From contig CAZBRT010000002.1 in assembly GCA_964494625.1 (NCBI GenBank), positions 919,160 through 983,159 of the forward strand: a DNA stretch of 64,000 nucleotides, written 5' to 3'. The notes below the pieces were generated by a model that saw only the letters and a program-made list of their open reading frames with translations, searched no databases and was not told the DNA's origin. Positions within the stretch are counted from its first letter, which is position 1, and the number at the start of each line of letters is the position of its first letter. Source of the stretch: UBA2784 sp964494625. GTDB taxonomy: Bacteria; Pseudomonadota; Alphaproteobacteria; Micropepsales; Micropepsaceae. The position numbers and the translations under genes were made by a program. Shown in pieces: positions 17,652-25,166 of this stretch.

Positions 17652-17680
17652 TTATTGTCGCAAATCGTTGGGTTATTGTC
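17652..17680. promoter_or_regulatory. Direct-repeat operator candidate in the cyclase/GlxA-regulator divergent region
   Basis: TTATTGTC occurs at 17652-17659 and again at 17673-17680, a spacing of 21 bp or two helical turns on the same face. The second copy continues into ATTTACGACA, forming a TGTC/GACA inverted repeat. The site is 38 nt before the GlxA-type regulator start. Direct half-sites at this spacing are common for AraC-family regulators, so autoregulation is the simplest reading. Confidence 0.45.
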
Positions 17681-17717
17681 ATTTACGACAGCCCCGCGCG
17701 CGTGCCAGCTTGGCCCC

Positions 17718-18755
17718 ATGGCGAAACAGACCAAGCCCGCAACGATCATCGTCCCCGAGAAGGCCGCCGCGACGCGCCGCGTGATGATGCTGGGCTATGA
17801 CAATGTGCAGATTCTCGATGTCACCGGGCCTTTGGAGATCATCGCGTCAGCCAATGAGCTTGGCATTTCGCCCGCGCCTTACCGTGTGGAGCTGATCGGC
17901 GAGCGCAAAGGCGAGATGGCGACCTCGATGGGTCTTCCGCTCCTGGCCGCGCGCGGATTTTCCCAGGTCAGCGACGCCGAGCTTTCATCACTTCACACAT
18001 TCATGGTCTCGGGCGGTTCCGGCACCGAGCGCGTATTGCGCGACGCGGCCTTCATGGCCTTTGTCAGGCGCGCCGTGCGGCTTGCGCCGCGCGTGGCAAG
18101 TGTGTGTTCCGGCGCGGCCATTCTTGCGGCCACCGGCGTGCTCGACGGCCGTCGCGCCACCTCGCATTGGGGCGTCGTGCCCGCGATCGCACGCGCCTTT
18201 CCCAAAGTCACCATGGAGCCGGATGCGATCTATGTGCGCGACGGAAAGTTCTGGACAAGTGCAGGCATCACGGCAGGCATGGATCTGGCCCTTGCGCTGG
18301 TCGAGGAAGATCTGGGCCACGAGATTGCGCTGCGCATTGCGCGGCGTCATGTGCTCTACATGATGCGCCCCGGCGGGCAGGCGCAGTTCAGTTCCGCGCT
18401 TGCGTCCCAGACCGCACCCAAGGGCAAGTCGGCGCGCGCCATTGCCCATATCATGCAGAATCTTGGCGGTGATCTTGGCCTGCCTTCCTTGGCCAAGGCA
18501 TCTGCCATGAGCCCGCGCAGCCTGCAGCGCGCCTTTCTGGCCGAGCACGGGATTTCGCCCGCCGCCTATGTCGCCCGCGCAAGGCTTGACGCGGCAAGGC
18601 AAAAACTTTCCGAACGTACCGCCAAGATCGAGCGTATCGCCGCCCAATGCGGCTTTGCCTCGGGCGAAGTGCTGCGCCGCCATTTCCATCGCGCGCTGGG
18701 TGTCAGCCCCAGCGATTATCGCGCGCGATTCCTCACCACAAGACGGAGACCCTAG
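17718..18755 (+). CDS. GlxA-type AraC-family transcriptional regulator
   Basis: From ATG 17718 the protein is 345 aa. An N-terminal DJ-1/PfpI-like domain (about 20-195) includes MMLGYDNVQILDVTGPLEII and RVASVCSGAAILAATGVLDG, which has the Cys of the nucleophile-elbow position. The C-terminal AraC DNA-binding domain shows LAKASAMSPRSLQRAFLAEH and IAAQCGFASGEVLRRHFHR, the two helix-turn-helix units. Relatives control catabolism of quaternary amines or amino acids. The next gene, two nucleotides downstream, encodes a stand-alone DJ-1/PfpI enzyme, which is a likely target. Confidence 0.9.
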   Translation: MAKQTKPATIIVPEKAAATRRVMMLGYDNVQILDVTGPLEIIASANELGISPAPYRVELIGERKGEMATSMGLPLLAARGFSQVSDAELSSLHTFMVSGGSGTERVLRDAAFMAFVRRAVRLAPRVASVCSGAAILAATGVLDGRRATSHWGVVPAIARAFPKVTMEPDAIYVRDGKFWTSAGITAGMDLALALVEEDLGHEIALRIARRHVLYMMRPGGQAQFSSALASQTAPKGKSARAIAHIMQNLGGDLGLPSLAKASAMSPRSLQRAFLAEHGISPAAYVARARLDAARQKLSERTAKIERIAAQCGFASGEVLRRHFHRALGVSPSDYRARFLTTRRRP

Positions 18756-18757
18756 AG

Positions 18758-19399
18758 ATGACCAGGACCGCGATCAATGTCGCCATCGTGCTGTTTGACG
18801 GCGCGGAAGAACTCGACTTTGTGGGGCCGTGGGAAGTTCTGACCATGGTCAATCCGGTGCTGGACGCTGCAGGCGCTGCCCACGGGCTTGCCGATGCGTC
18901 GCGCCTCAACTGCTTCTTCGTCAGCGAGAAGGGCGGCACCACAAAAGCATCGAAAGGCATGCGGTTGCTCGCTGACTACGCCTTCGCCGATTGCCCCAAG
19001 CCCGACATCATCCTGGTGCCCGGCGGGCAAGGCACGCGGCGCGAAGTCGATAATCCGGCCATGCTGGGCTGGATTGCGAAAGTGGCGCCCCACTGCAAAT
19101 TCGTCACGTCGGTTTGCACCGGCTCGCTTCTTCTGGGTGCGGCGGGACCTGCCAAGGGCAAGGTCGTCACCACCTATTGGGCGTTTGTGAAGACACTGAA
19201 GGAGCGGGGCGACGTCAAGGACGTGCGCGATGATGTACGTTTTGTGCGCGACGGCAATGTCATCACATCTGCGGGCGTTTCGGCAGGCATCGACATGTCG
19301 CTCTATCTGGTGGGGCAGATCTATACGCCCGCCTTTGCCCGCGCCGTTCAGAAGGCGATGGAATATTATCCTGCCCCGCCCTATACGGCCGAAGCCTGA
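18758..19399 (+). CDS. DJ-1/PfpI family protein (isonitrile hydratase-like)
   Basis: From ATG 18758 the protein is 213 aa and is coupled to the regulator upstream. It has the family opening INVAIVLFDGAEELDFVGPW and the nucleophile elbow KFVTSVCTGSLLLGAAG with the reactive cysteine. The segment ITSAGVSAGIDMSLYLV matches isocyanide hydratase (InhA)-type members. The substrate is unknown. A GlxA-type regulator followed by a DJ-1/PfpI enzyme is a recurring arrangement, so the regulator probably senses a compound related to the enzyme's substrate. Confidence 0.85.
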   Translation: MTRTAINVAIVLFDGAEELDFVGPWEVLTMVNPVLDAAGAAHGLADASRLNCFFVSEKGGTTKASKGMRLLADYAFADCPKPDIILVPGGQGTRREVDNPAMLGWIAKVAPHCKFVTSVCTGSLLLGAAGPAKGKVVTTYWAFVKTLKERGDVKDVRDDVRFVRDGNVITSAGVSAGIDMSLYLVGQIYTPAFARAVQKAMEYYPAPPYTAEA

Positions 19400-19407
19400 A
19401 CGGCGTC

Positions 19408-19443
19408 TGAATGCATTCATGGTGAATTGAAGCAGCTTCAATT
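19408..19443. promoter_or_regulatory. Two perfect palindromes and a -35-like TTGACA before an exported protein gene
   Basis: TGAATGCATTCA at 19408-19419 is a perfect 12-bp palindrome. AATTGAAGCAGCTTCAATT at 19425-19443 has perfect 9-bp arms around one central A. The second ends within TTGACA (19442-19447), a consensus -35 hexamer for the gene at 19507; a clear -10 is not visible. There is no T-run, so it does not look like a terminator for the gene ending at 19399. It is read as an operator overlapping a promoter. Confidence 0.45.
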
Positions 19444-19506
19444 GACATTGGGCCAAGGCTGCGCTTTGAGTGCTGGCCATTCCGCCGGTCACATCTGGTC
19501 CATGCC

Positions 19507-19923
19507 ATGCGCCGCTTCTTCGCCGCCTTCCTCCTCCTGTCCGCCGGGCTTTGCGCGCCCGCGTTCGCGCAGAGCGCTGACGAGTGCGTTGAGCCCTATG
19601 CGCCCTATGTCATCGACGGCGCCACGGCGACCGAAGATCAGGTCAGGGAAAACCGGCTTGATGTGATCGCGTTCCTTGGCCTCTCGGACATGTATCAGGA
19701 GTGCCTCGTGCGCCTGCTGGCGATGGAAGAAATCACGAGCAATCCTTCGGTCGTACGGGTCATCGAAGAGCGTATTGAGCGCAACCAGTTTGAGAAGGAG
19801 CGCGTCGGCGCGGAGTTCAACGCCGCCATCGCAGCCTATCGCGCCCAGCATCCCGAACCGGAGCCTGCGCCCGCGCCGCCGCCCCCTGCGACCGAAGACG
19901 CGCCTGCAAGCGGCGGGAACTGA
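19507..19923 (+). CDS. Hypothetical exported protein
   Basis: This 138 aa protein has a Sec signal peptide (about residues 1-21, ending PAFAQS) and a mature part with two cysteines: ADECVEPYAPYVIDG and MYQECLVRLLAMEE. The rest is helical and charged (VIEERIERNQFEKERVGAEF), and the C-terminal 35 residues are a Pro/Glu/Ala-rich tail (PEPAPAPPPPATEDAP). I do not recognise a family. It is read alone, 107 nt after the DJ-1 gene, behind a pair of palindromes. Confidence 0.68.
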   Translation: MRRFFAAFLLLSAGLCAPAFAQSADECVEPYAPYVIDGATATEDQVRENRLDVIAFLGLSDMYQECLVRLLAMEEITSNPSVVRVIEERIERNQFEKERVGAEFNAAIAAYRAQHPEPEPAPAPPPPATEDAPASGGN

Positions 19924-20071
19924 CATTTCACTGATGCCGCAGGTCCAAATGCGGCATTGATGCGGCGTCGCGCGGGTTCACGGCCCCGTGATCGACATGA
20001 ACGCGCCCTTTCAGCGGCCCATTCGGCTTCGACCCTCAAGGCGTTCACACGTCCAACAAGGGGATGCATCC

Positions 20072-21778
20072 ATGCTCCATCTGATCCGGGAAAACCGACC
20101 GCTGCGCACGGCACTTTCGGCCCTGCTTCTGTCGTCCACCGCCATGGTCGCTGCCTGCGATCGCATGACGGCCTCCAACGAAAAGCCGCGGCCCGAAGGA
20201 GAAGAGACAGGGACTGTTACAGTCAACCGCACGGTCAGCGAGCACGACGCCACAGCCGGCGTTGCTGCCATGGAACCGATGATCGCGCCTTATCCGCCGC
20301 CGCCGCCGCCTGCGCCTGGCGATGTGGTGCGCGACCAGTTTGAGGACGTCGAGCTGAACGGCGTGAAGATCGTTGCCGAGGAGCCTGTCTCCACATTTTC
20401 GGCCGATGTCGACACCGCGTCCTATGCGGTCATCCGCAACTATCTCAATTCAGGCACGCTGCCGCCGCGCGATGCGGTGCGCCCCGAAGAGATGGTCAAT
20501 TATTTCGACTATTCCTACCCGCTGCCGGAAACGCGCGACCGTCCGTTCGAGCCGAACATCACGGTGATGCAGACGCCATGGAACGCGGGCACGCAGCTGG
20601 TGCATATCGGCATCCAGGGTTTTGACCTGCCGCGTGCCGAGCGGCCTGCCGCCAATCTGGTGCTGCTGCTTGACGTGTCGGGCTCGATGGATGATCCCAA
20701 GAAGCTGCCGCTCCTCAAGAATGCGATCCGCCTGATGGTGGATCAGCTGACGGCGGAGGATAGTGTTTCCATCGTCGTCTATGCGGGTGCGGCGGGCACA
20801 GTTCTGGAACCGACACCGGGCGACCAGAAGGCGCGCATCCTTGCGGCACTCGACAGTCTTTCGGCCGGTGGTTCGACGGCGGGCGGCGAAGGCATCCGCC
20901 TTGCCTATCAGCTTGCCGAGCAGACCTTCAAGCGCGACGGCATCAATCGCGTGATCCTGGCGACCGACGGCGACTTCAATGTCGGCATCACCGATCCCGA
21001 ACAGCTGGAAGATTTCGTTGCGCGTGAACGCGAGACCGGCGTCACACTGACCGTGCTCGGCTTTGGCCAGGGCAATTACAACGACGCGCTGATGCAGAAG
21101 CTGGCGCAAACGGGCAACGGCAATGCTGCCTATATCGACACACTGAACGAAGCGCGCAAGGTGCTCGTCAACGAGATGGCCGGCACGCTCTTCACGATTG
21201 CGGGCGACGTCAAGTTCCAGATCGAGTTCAATCCGCAGCGCGTCGCGGAATACCGGCTCATCGGTTATGAGACGCGGCTTTTGAACCGCGAGGACTTCAA
21301 CAATGACGCGGTGGATGCGGGCGACATCGGCTCGGGCCATCGTGTGACCGCGATCTATGAAATCGTGCCGGTGGGGTCGGACGCCCGTCTGACCGAGCCC
21401 CTGCGCTACCAGACCGGCAATGTGCCACCCCCGCACGCGGCGGGCGGCGAGATCGCGTTCCTCAAGATCCGCTACAAGCTTCCGGGCGAGGACGCGAGCA
21501 AGCTGATCGAACGGCCGATCACGGACCGCGACGTGGTGGGTGATGTTGCCCGCGCACCGGAAGACGTGCGCTTCGGCGTCGCGGTTGCCGCATTTGCCCA
21601 GGTGCTGCGCGGCGATCCCTATCTCTCGGACTTCGGCTATGACGCGATCGCAACGCTTGCGCGCGGTGCGCGTGGCGAGGACCGTTACGGCTATCGCTCG
21701 GAGTTCATGCAGTTGGTCGAATTGGCCAAGTCACTGCCGGCGTTGCCGCCGCTGGAGACTCATGGCGCGGGCAATTGA
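20072..21778 (+). CDS. von Willebrand factor A (YfbK-like) lipoprotein
   Basis: From ATG 20072 (CAAGGGGA upstream) the protein is 568 aa. It carries a lipoprotein signal (TAMVAAC) followed by a Gly/Pro-rich linker. Around residue 115 the YfbK N-terminal segment begins (STFSADVDTASYAVIRNYLN), and the vWA domain follows with the MIDAS motif LLLDVSGSMDDPKK (DxSxS) and ILATDGDFNVGI. The C-terminal half includes the DUF3520-type YRLIGYETRLLNREDFNND. YfbK-like proteins are envelope-anchored and of unknown function. A longer frame from 19988 is not needed. Confidence 0.9.
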   Translation: MLHLIRENRPLRTALSALLLSSTAMVAACDRMTASNEKPRPEGEETGTVTVNRTVSEHDATAGVAAMEPMIAPYPPPPPPAPGDVVRDQFEDVELNGVKIVAEEPVSTFSADVDTASYAVIRNYLNSGTLPPRDAVRPEEMVNYFDYSYPLPETRDRPFEPNITVMQTPWNAGTQLVHIGIQGFDLPRAERPAANLVLLLDVSGSMDDPKKLPLLKNAIRLMVDQLTAEDSVSIVVYAGAAGTVLEPTPGDQKARILAALDSLSAGGSTAGGEGIRLAYQLAEQTFKRDGINRVILATDGDFNVGITDPEQLEDFVARERETGVTLTVLGFGQGNYNDALMQKLAQTGNGNAAYIDTLNEARKVLVNEMAGTLFTIAGDVKFQIEFNPQRVAEYRLIGYETRLLNREDFNNDAVDAGDIGSGHRVTAIYEIVPVGSDARLTEPLRYQTGNVPPPHAAGGEIAFLKIRYKLPGEDASKLIERPITDRDVVGDVARAPEDVRFGVAVAAFAQVLRGDPYLSDFGYDAIATLARGARGEDRYGYRSEFMQLVELAKSLPALPPLETHGAGN

Positions 21779-21804
21779 GGTTGCCTGATTGTGGTTGATC
21801 GCGT

Positions 21805-21946
21805 CCCTCTCCCCACGCTTCTTGTTGGGAGAGGGTGCGCGGCACTTTAGCCGCGCGGGTGAGGGGCAGCAGCAGCAAGTGCCAACGCCCCCTCACGAGA
21901 TTTGCGAAGGCAAATCTCTGCTCTCCCCAATGAAAGATGGGGAGAG
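21805..21946. repeat. Cluster of nested intergenic palindromes
   Basis: The stretch between the vWA and TPR genes contains five stem-forming elements in succession: CCCTCTCCC/GGGAGAGGG (21805-21835), GCGCGGC/GCCGCGC (21837-21857), GTGAGGGG paired with CCCCTCAC further on, GAGATTTGC/GCAAATCTC (21897-21918) and CTCTCCCC/GGGGAGAG (21921-21946). It looks like a REP-type dispersed element rather than a single terminator. No gene is present in 21779-21970. Confidence 0.6.
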
Positions 21947-21970
21947 CGAAGAGAAGCATTTCGGGATTTC

Positions 21971-22858
21971 TCACTCCGCCGCAAGCTTGCCGTCGAGAAT
22001 GCGGGCAAGGCGCACCGCATAGTCCGGGTTCTCGCCGTCGAGCAAGTCCTTGTGTTCAAGCGCGCGCGTGGCCCACATGGTGGCGCGCCCGGCATCACCC
22101 ATCGCCGCACGGCATTCGGCTGCTTCCATCTCGAACCAGGGATCGCGCTTGCCATCCGCCGCCGCTGCTTCGGCGAGGCCCTCCTGCAGCGGTGCCGCCT
22201 CGGCCGCCCGGCCGAGATGGCGCAAGGCAATGCCGATCATGTGTTCGGCAATGCGCAGGGTTGCGGTCTTTGCGGGTTCTGCCGCATAGGCATCCCGCGC
22301 GGCGACGAAATGGGCGTGTGCCCTTGCATAATCGCCCTCACCCATGAAGAGCCAACCGACATTGTTGTTGAGCACACCCGCCCAGTGCATCGCGCGCGGC
22401 GAGCCCGAGCGTTCCGCCATCGCAAGGCCGCGATCAACCAGCGCGAGGCTCTCATCTCGCGGTGCGACAAGGGCCACCATGTGGAGCGCATCCAGCGTCA
22501 GATCCTCATCGCCCGCGCGGTCAGCCTCGGCCATTGCGAGATCAAAATAGGGCCGCGCGGCCTCCGGCTTGCCGGAACTGCGCAGGACCCGGCCGCGCTC
22601 TATCGCCACACGCGCGAGGAAACGTGGTCGTGCGGTGCCCAGGTCGACCGCAATGTCCAGCGTCGCCAGGGCGCCGTCATAATCACGCATCAGGCCCTGA
22701 CAGCGCGCAATCTGGGTGAGGAACTCTGCCTCCAGCGCGCGGTCGCCCTGCGCGCGGGCCGAGGCGGCATGGCGCTCCAGACGGGTGCGGGAGCCCGCAG
22801 GATCAGAAAAATTGATGAGCATCGAATCAGGCGCCGGTCGTTCCAGATGGAGGCGCAT
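21971..22858 (-). CDS. Tetratricopeptide-repeat protein
   Basis: The protein is 295 aa from ATG 22858; the frame extends far upstream across the divergent gene but that is not coding. It consists mainly of TPR-like helical pairs, for example GDRALEAEFLTQIARCQGLMR, EAARPYFDLAMAEADRAGDE and GVLNNNVGWLFMGEGDYARA. No signal peptide or catalytic motif is visible. It is convergent with the vWA gene and divergent from a small membrane protein. TPR proteins mediate protein-protein contacts; the partner is unknown. Confidence 0.75.
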   Translation of the reverse strand: MRLHLERPAPDSMLINFSDPAGSRTRLERHAASARAQGDRALEAEFLTQIARCQGLMRDYDGALATLDIAVDLGTARPRFLARVAIERGRVLRSSGKPEAARPYFDLAMAEADRAGDEDLTLDALHMVALVAPRDESLALVDRGLAMAERSGSPRAMHWAGVLNNNVGWLFMGEGDYARAHAHFVAARDAYAAEPAKTATLRIAEHMIGIALRHLGRAAEAAPLQEGLAEAAAADGKRDPWFEMEAAECRAAMGDAGRATMWATRALEHKDLLDGENPDYAVRLARILDGKLAAE

Positions 22859-23038
22859 TATCACTTCCGACAGGACAAGCTGCCACCGCCCCAAGGGGTT
22901 GAAAGCTGATTTTTGCACCTGCGAAGGCCCGGAATGGAGCCCTTTATGTAACAGGACTGGGCTTGCCAAGGTGCCGCAAATCAGTGTGGATTGCAGCCTG
23001 TGGCGCGGGGAGCGTCTTTCGAACCTGACAGGTGAACC

Positions 23039-23404
23039 ATGGGCGGACTTTCTCAGACGGCGATCAAAGCCGCGATTTTCGGTACCGTTGCTGCAATCGT
23101 TCTCTTTCTCATCATGTGGTTTGTCGAAATCACATTCGTTGCCCCGATCATCCGCTGGGCGTTGCCGATCGGCGTCGGCTTCCTGGCCGTGAACTGGAAG
23201 AAGACGAGCGATCTGGTCACCAATGCCATCGAAGGCGGCGTGTCCGGCGCGATCTTCGGCATCCTTTCGCAGGTGGCGTTCATCATCCTTCTCCTGATCC
23301 TCACCGGCGTTTTCATGTTCCCGTTCGTGGACTTCCTTGTCAGCATCCTGATCGCGGCGGCGCTTGCAGCCGTCGGCGGCGTGCTGGCCGGCATGATGGG
23401 CTGA
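23039..23404 (+). CDS. Small integral membrane protein
   Basis: This 121 aa protein has four predicted membrane spans: around residues 12-33, 35-52, 63-92 (long or two close helices) and 93-118. No enzymatic motif is visible. Charged residues appear mainly in the loop VNWKKTSDLVTN. It is followed by two hairpins, the second terminator-like, so it is probably a monocistronic unit. I do not recognise the family. Confidence 0.72.
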   Translation: MGGLSQTAIKAAIFGTVAAIVLFLIMWFVEITFVAPIIRWALPIGVGFLAVNWKKTSDLVTNAIEGGVSGAIFGILSQVAFIILLLILTGVFMFPFVDFLVSILIAAALAAVGGVLAGMMG

Positions 23405-23413
23405 CACCAAGTC

Positions 23414-23428
23414 TTGACGTTACGTTTG
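23414..23428. promoter_or_regulatory. Weak TTGACGT-type site upstream of the carboxylase operon
   Basis: TTGACGTTACGTTTG shares the TTGACGT half-site and an ACGT element with the putative MerR sites at 6808 and 42278, but its second arm is poor. It is 128 nt before the carboxylase beta start, so it could be a degenerate MerR site for that operon or chance. A stem TTTGCCGC/GCGGCAAA (23425-23445) overlaps its right end. Confidence 0.25.
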
Positions 23429-23452
23429 CCGCTTCGCGCGGCAAAACAAGCG

Positions 23453-23478
23453 GGGGCAGGCACAACGCCTGCCCCTTT
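23453..23478 (+). terminator. Intrinsic-terminator-like hairpin
   Basis: A 9-bp stem GGGGCAGGC/GCCTGCCCC (23453-23461 and 23467-23475) with loop ACAAC is followed by TTTGCTTT. It is directly preceded by another perfect stem (TTTGCCGC/GCGGCAAA, 23425-23445). It would end the transcript of the small membrane protein gene. Confidence 0.6.
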
Positions 23479-23555
23479 GCTTTGTGCGCATGAGGTGCCA
23501 GAGTTTCGGCCAGCCCCTCACCCTTCGCTGCGGCCAAGCCCCATGCCCGTCCCCC

Positions 23556-25166
23556 ATGCCCGTCATTGAAAGCGCCATCGACACGAAGGCGGCCGCCTTT
23601 GCCCAGAACCAGACGCAGCAGCTCGCGCTGCTCGCGGACGTGCGGGGGCTGGAAGCAAAGATAAGGGCGCACTCCGAAAGGAGCCGGGCGAAGTTTTCAG
23701 CGCGCGGACAATTGCCGCCGCGCGACCGCATCGACCTCATCCTTGATCGCGGCACACCCTTCATCGAACTCTCGACCCTTGCCGGGCTTGGCATGCATGA
23801 CGACGACGGCAAGGACAATGTCTTTGGCGGCGGCAATATCGCGGGCATCGGGGTCATCGGCGGGGTCACCTGCGTCGTCAGCGCCTCTGACAGTGCGATC
23901 AAGGGTGGTGCCGCCACACCCATGGGCCTGGAGAAAGGCCTGCGCGTGCAGGAAATCGCGCTGAAGCAGAAATTGCCCTATGTGCAGATGGTCGAAAGTG
24001 CGGGCGCCAATCTGCTGCGGCAATCAGAATTGTTCATCAAGGGCGGACGCAGCTTTGCCAATCTGGCACGGCTGTCGGCGGCGGGCATTCCCGTCATTTC
24101 GCTGGTGCATGGAAGCTCGACAGCGGGCGGCGCCTATCAGCCGGGCCTGTCGGATCATGTGATCGTGGTGCGCGGCCGCTCGAAAATCTTTCTGGCGGGG
24201 CCGCCTCTCCTCAAGGCAGCGACAGGCGAGATCGCCACCGACGAAGACCTTGGCGGCGCGGAGATGCATTATCACATCTCGGGCCTTGCCGAATACATGG
24301 CCGAGGACGACGCCGACGGCATCCGCATCGCGCGCGAAGTGATGGCCAAGCTCAATTATGGCGGGTTTGCGCGTGACACAAATTTCGCGCCGCCGCGTTA
24401 TTCTGCCGACGAGCTCTTGGGCGTGGTTCCGGTTGACTACCGCAAGCCCTATGACGTGCGCGAAGTGATTGCGCGCATCGTGGATGATTCCGACTTCCTC
24501 GACTTCAAGCCCGCTTTCGGCCCGCACACAGTCGTCGGGCGCGCGGCGATCGAAGGCCATCCCGTCGGCATTATCGGCAATAATGGCCCCATCGATACGG
24601 ATGGCGCCGCCAAAGCGGCCCAATTCATCCAGATGTGCACGCAGACGGGCGTGGCGCTTTTGTTCCTTCAGAACACCACCGGCTATCTGGTCGGGCGGCA
24701 GGCGGAGGAAAACGGCATCGTCAAGCATGGCTCGAAGATGATCCAGTCGGTTGCCAATGCGGCCGTTCCCAAGATCACGCTTCATATCGGCGGCTCGTTC
24801 GGCGCGGGCAATTACGGCATGTGCGGGCGCGCCTTTGATCCAGACTTCATCTTTGCCTGGCCGAACAACCGTGTCTCGGTGATGGGCGGCGATCAGGCTG
24901 CCAAGGTGATGACCATCATTGCCGAAGAGGGTGCCAGGCGCGCGGGCAAGGAGATTGACCACGCGGCGCTTGATGCGCAGGCAAAGTTCATCGTCGATCT
25001 CTATGACAAAGAATCGACCGCCCATTTCGCGACGGCGCGGCTGTGGGACGACGGCATCATTGATCCGCGTGACAGCCGCAAGGTCGTGGGCTTCTGCCTT
25101 TCCATCTGCCGCGAGGCGCGGATGCGCCAGCTCCATCCCAGCTCCTTCGGCGTTGCCAGAATGTGA
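23556..25166 (+). CDS. Acyl-CoA carboxylase beta subunit (geranyl/methylcrotonyl-CoA type)
   Basis: From ATG 23556 the protein is 536 aa, the usual size of MCC/GCC beta subunits. It has the carboxyltransferase motifs VESAGANLLRQSELFIKGGR, HGSSTAGGAYQPGLSDHVIV, FLAGPPLLKAATGEIATDED and, in the second half, GGSFGAGNYGMCGRAFDPDF with the acyl-CoA oxyanion region. The VESAGANL and AGGAYQxGLSD patterns recall geranyl-CoA carboxylase (AtuC) more than propionyl- or 3-methylcrotonyl-CoA carboxylase, though this is memory-based. The biotin-carrying alpha subunit is two genes downstream. Its stop overlaps the acyl-CoA dehydrogenase start (TGATG). Confidence 0.85.
   Translation: MPVIESAIDTKAAAFAQNQTQQLALLADVRGLEAKIRAHSERSRAKFSARGQLPPRDRIDLILDRGTPFIELSTLAGLGMHDDDGKDNVFGGGNIAGIGVIGGVTCVVSASDSAIKGGAATPMGLEKGLRVQEIALKQKLPYVQMVESAGANLLRQSELFIKGGRSFANLARLSAAGIPVISLVHGSSTAGGAYQPGLSDHVIVVRGRSKIFLAGPPLLKAATGEIATDEDLGGAEMHYHISGLAEYMAEDDADGIRIAREVMAKLNYGGFARDTNFAPPRYSADELLGVVPVDYRKPYDVREVIARIVDDSDFLDFKPAFGPHTVVGRAAIEGHPVGIIGNNGPIDTDGAAKAAQFIQMCTQTGVALLFLQNTTGYLVGRQAEENGIVKHGSKMIQSVANAAVPKITLHIGGSFGAGNYGMCGRAFDPDFIFAWPNNRVSVMGGDQAAKVMTIIAEEGARRAGKEIDHAALDAQAKFIVDLYDKESTAHFATARLWDDGIIDPRDSRKVVGFCLSICREARMRQLHPSSFGVARM

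Noticed and set aside
16147..17784. 545-codon plus-strand ORF over the cyclase gene
   Set aside because: The minus strand encodes intact cyclase, TolB-N and TPR motifs; the plus frame is a GC-driven shadow.
22859..23410. N-terminal extension of the TPR ORF to 479 aa
   Set aside because: The extension runs antisense through a four-span membrane protein gene; ATG 22858 is the better start.
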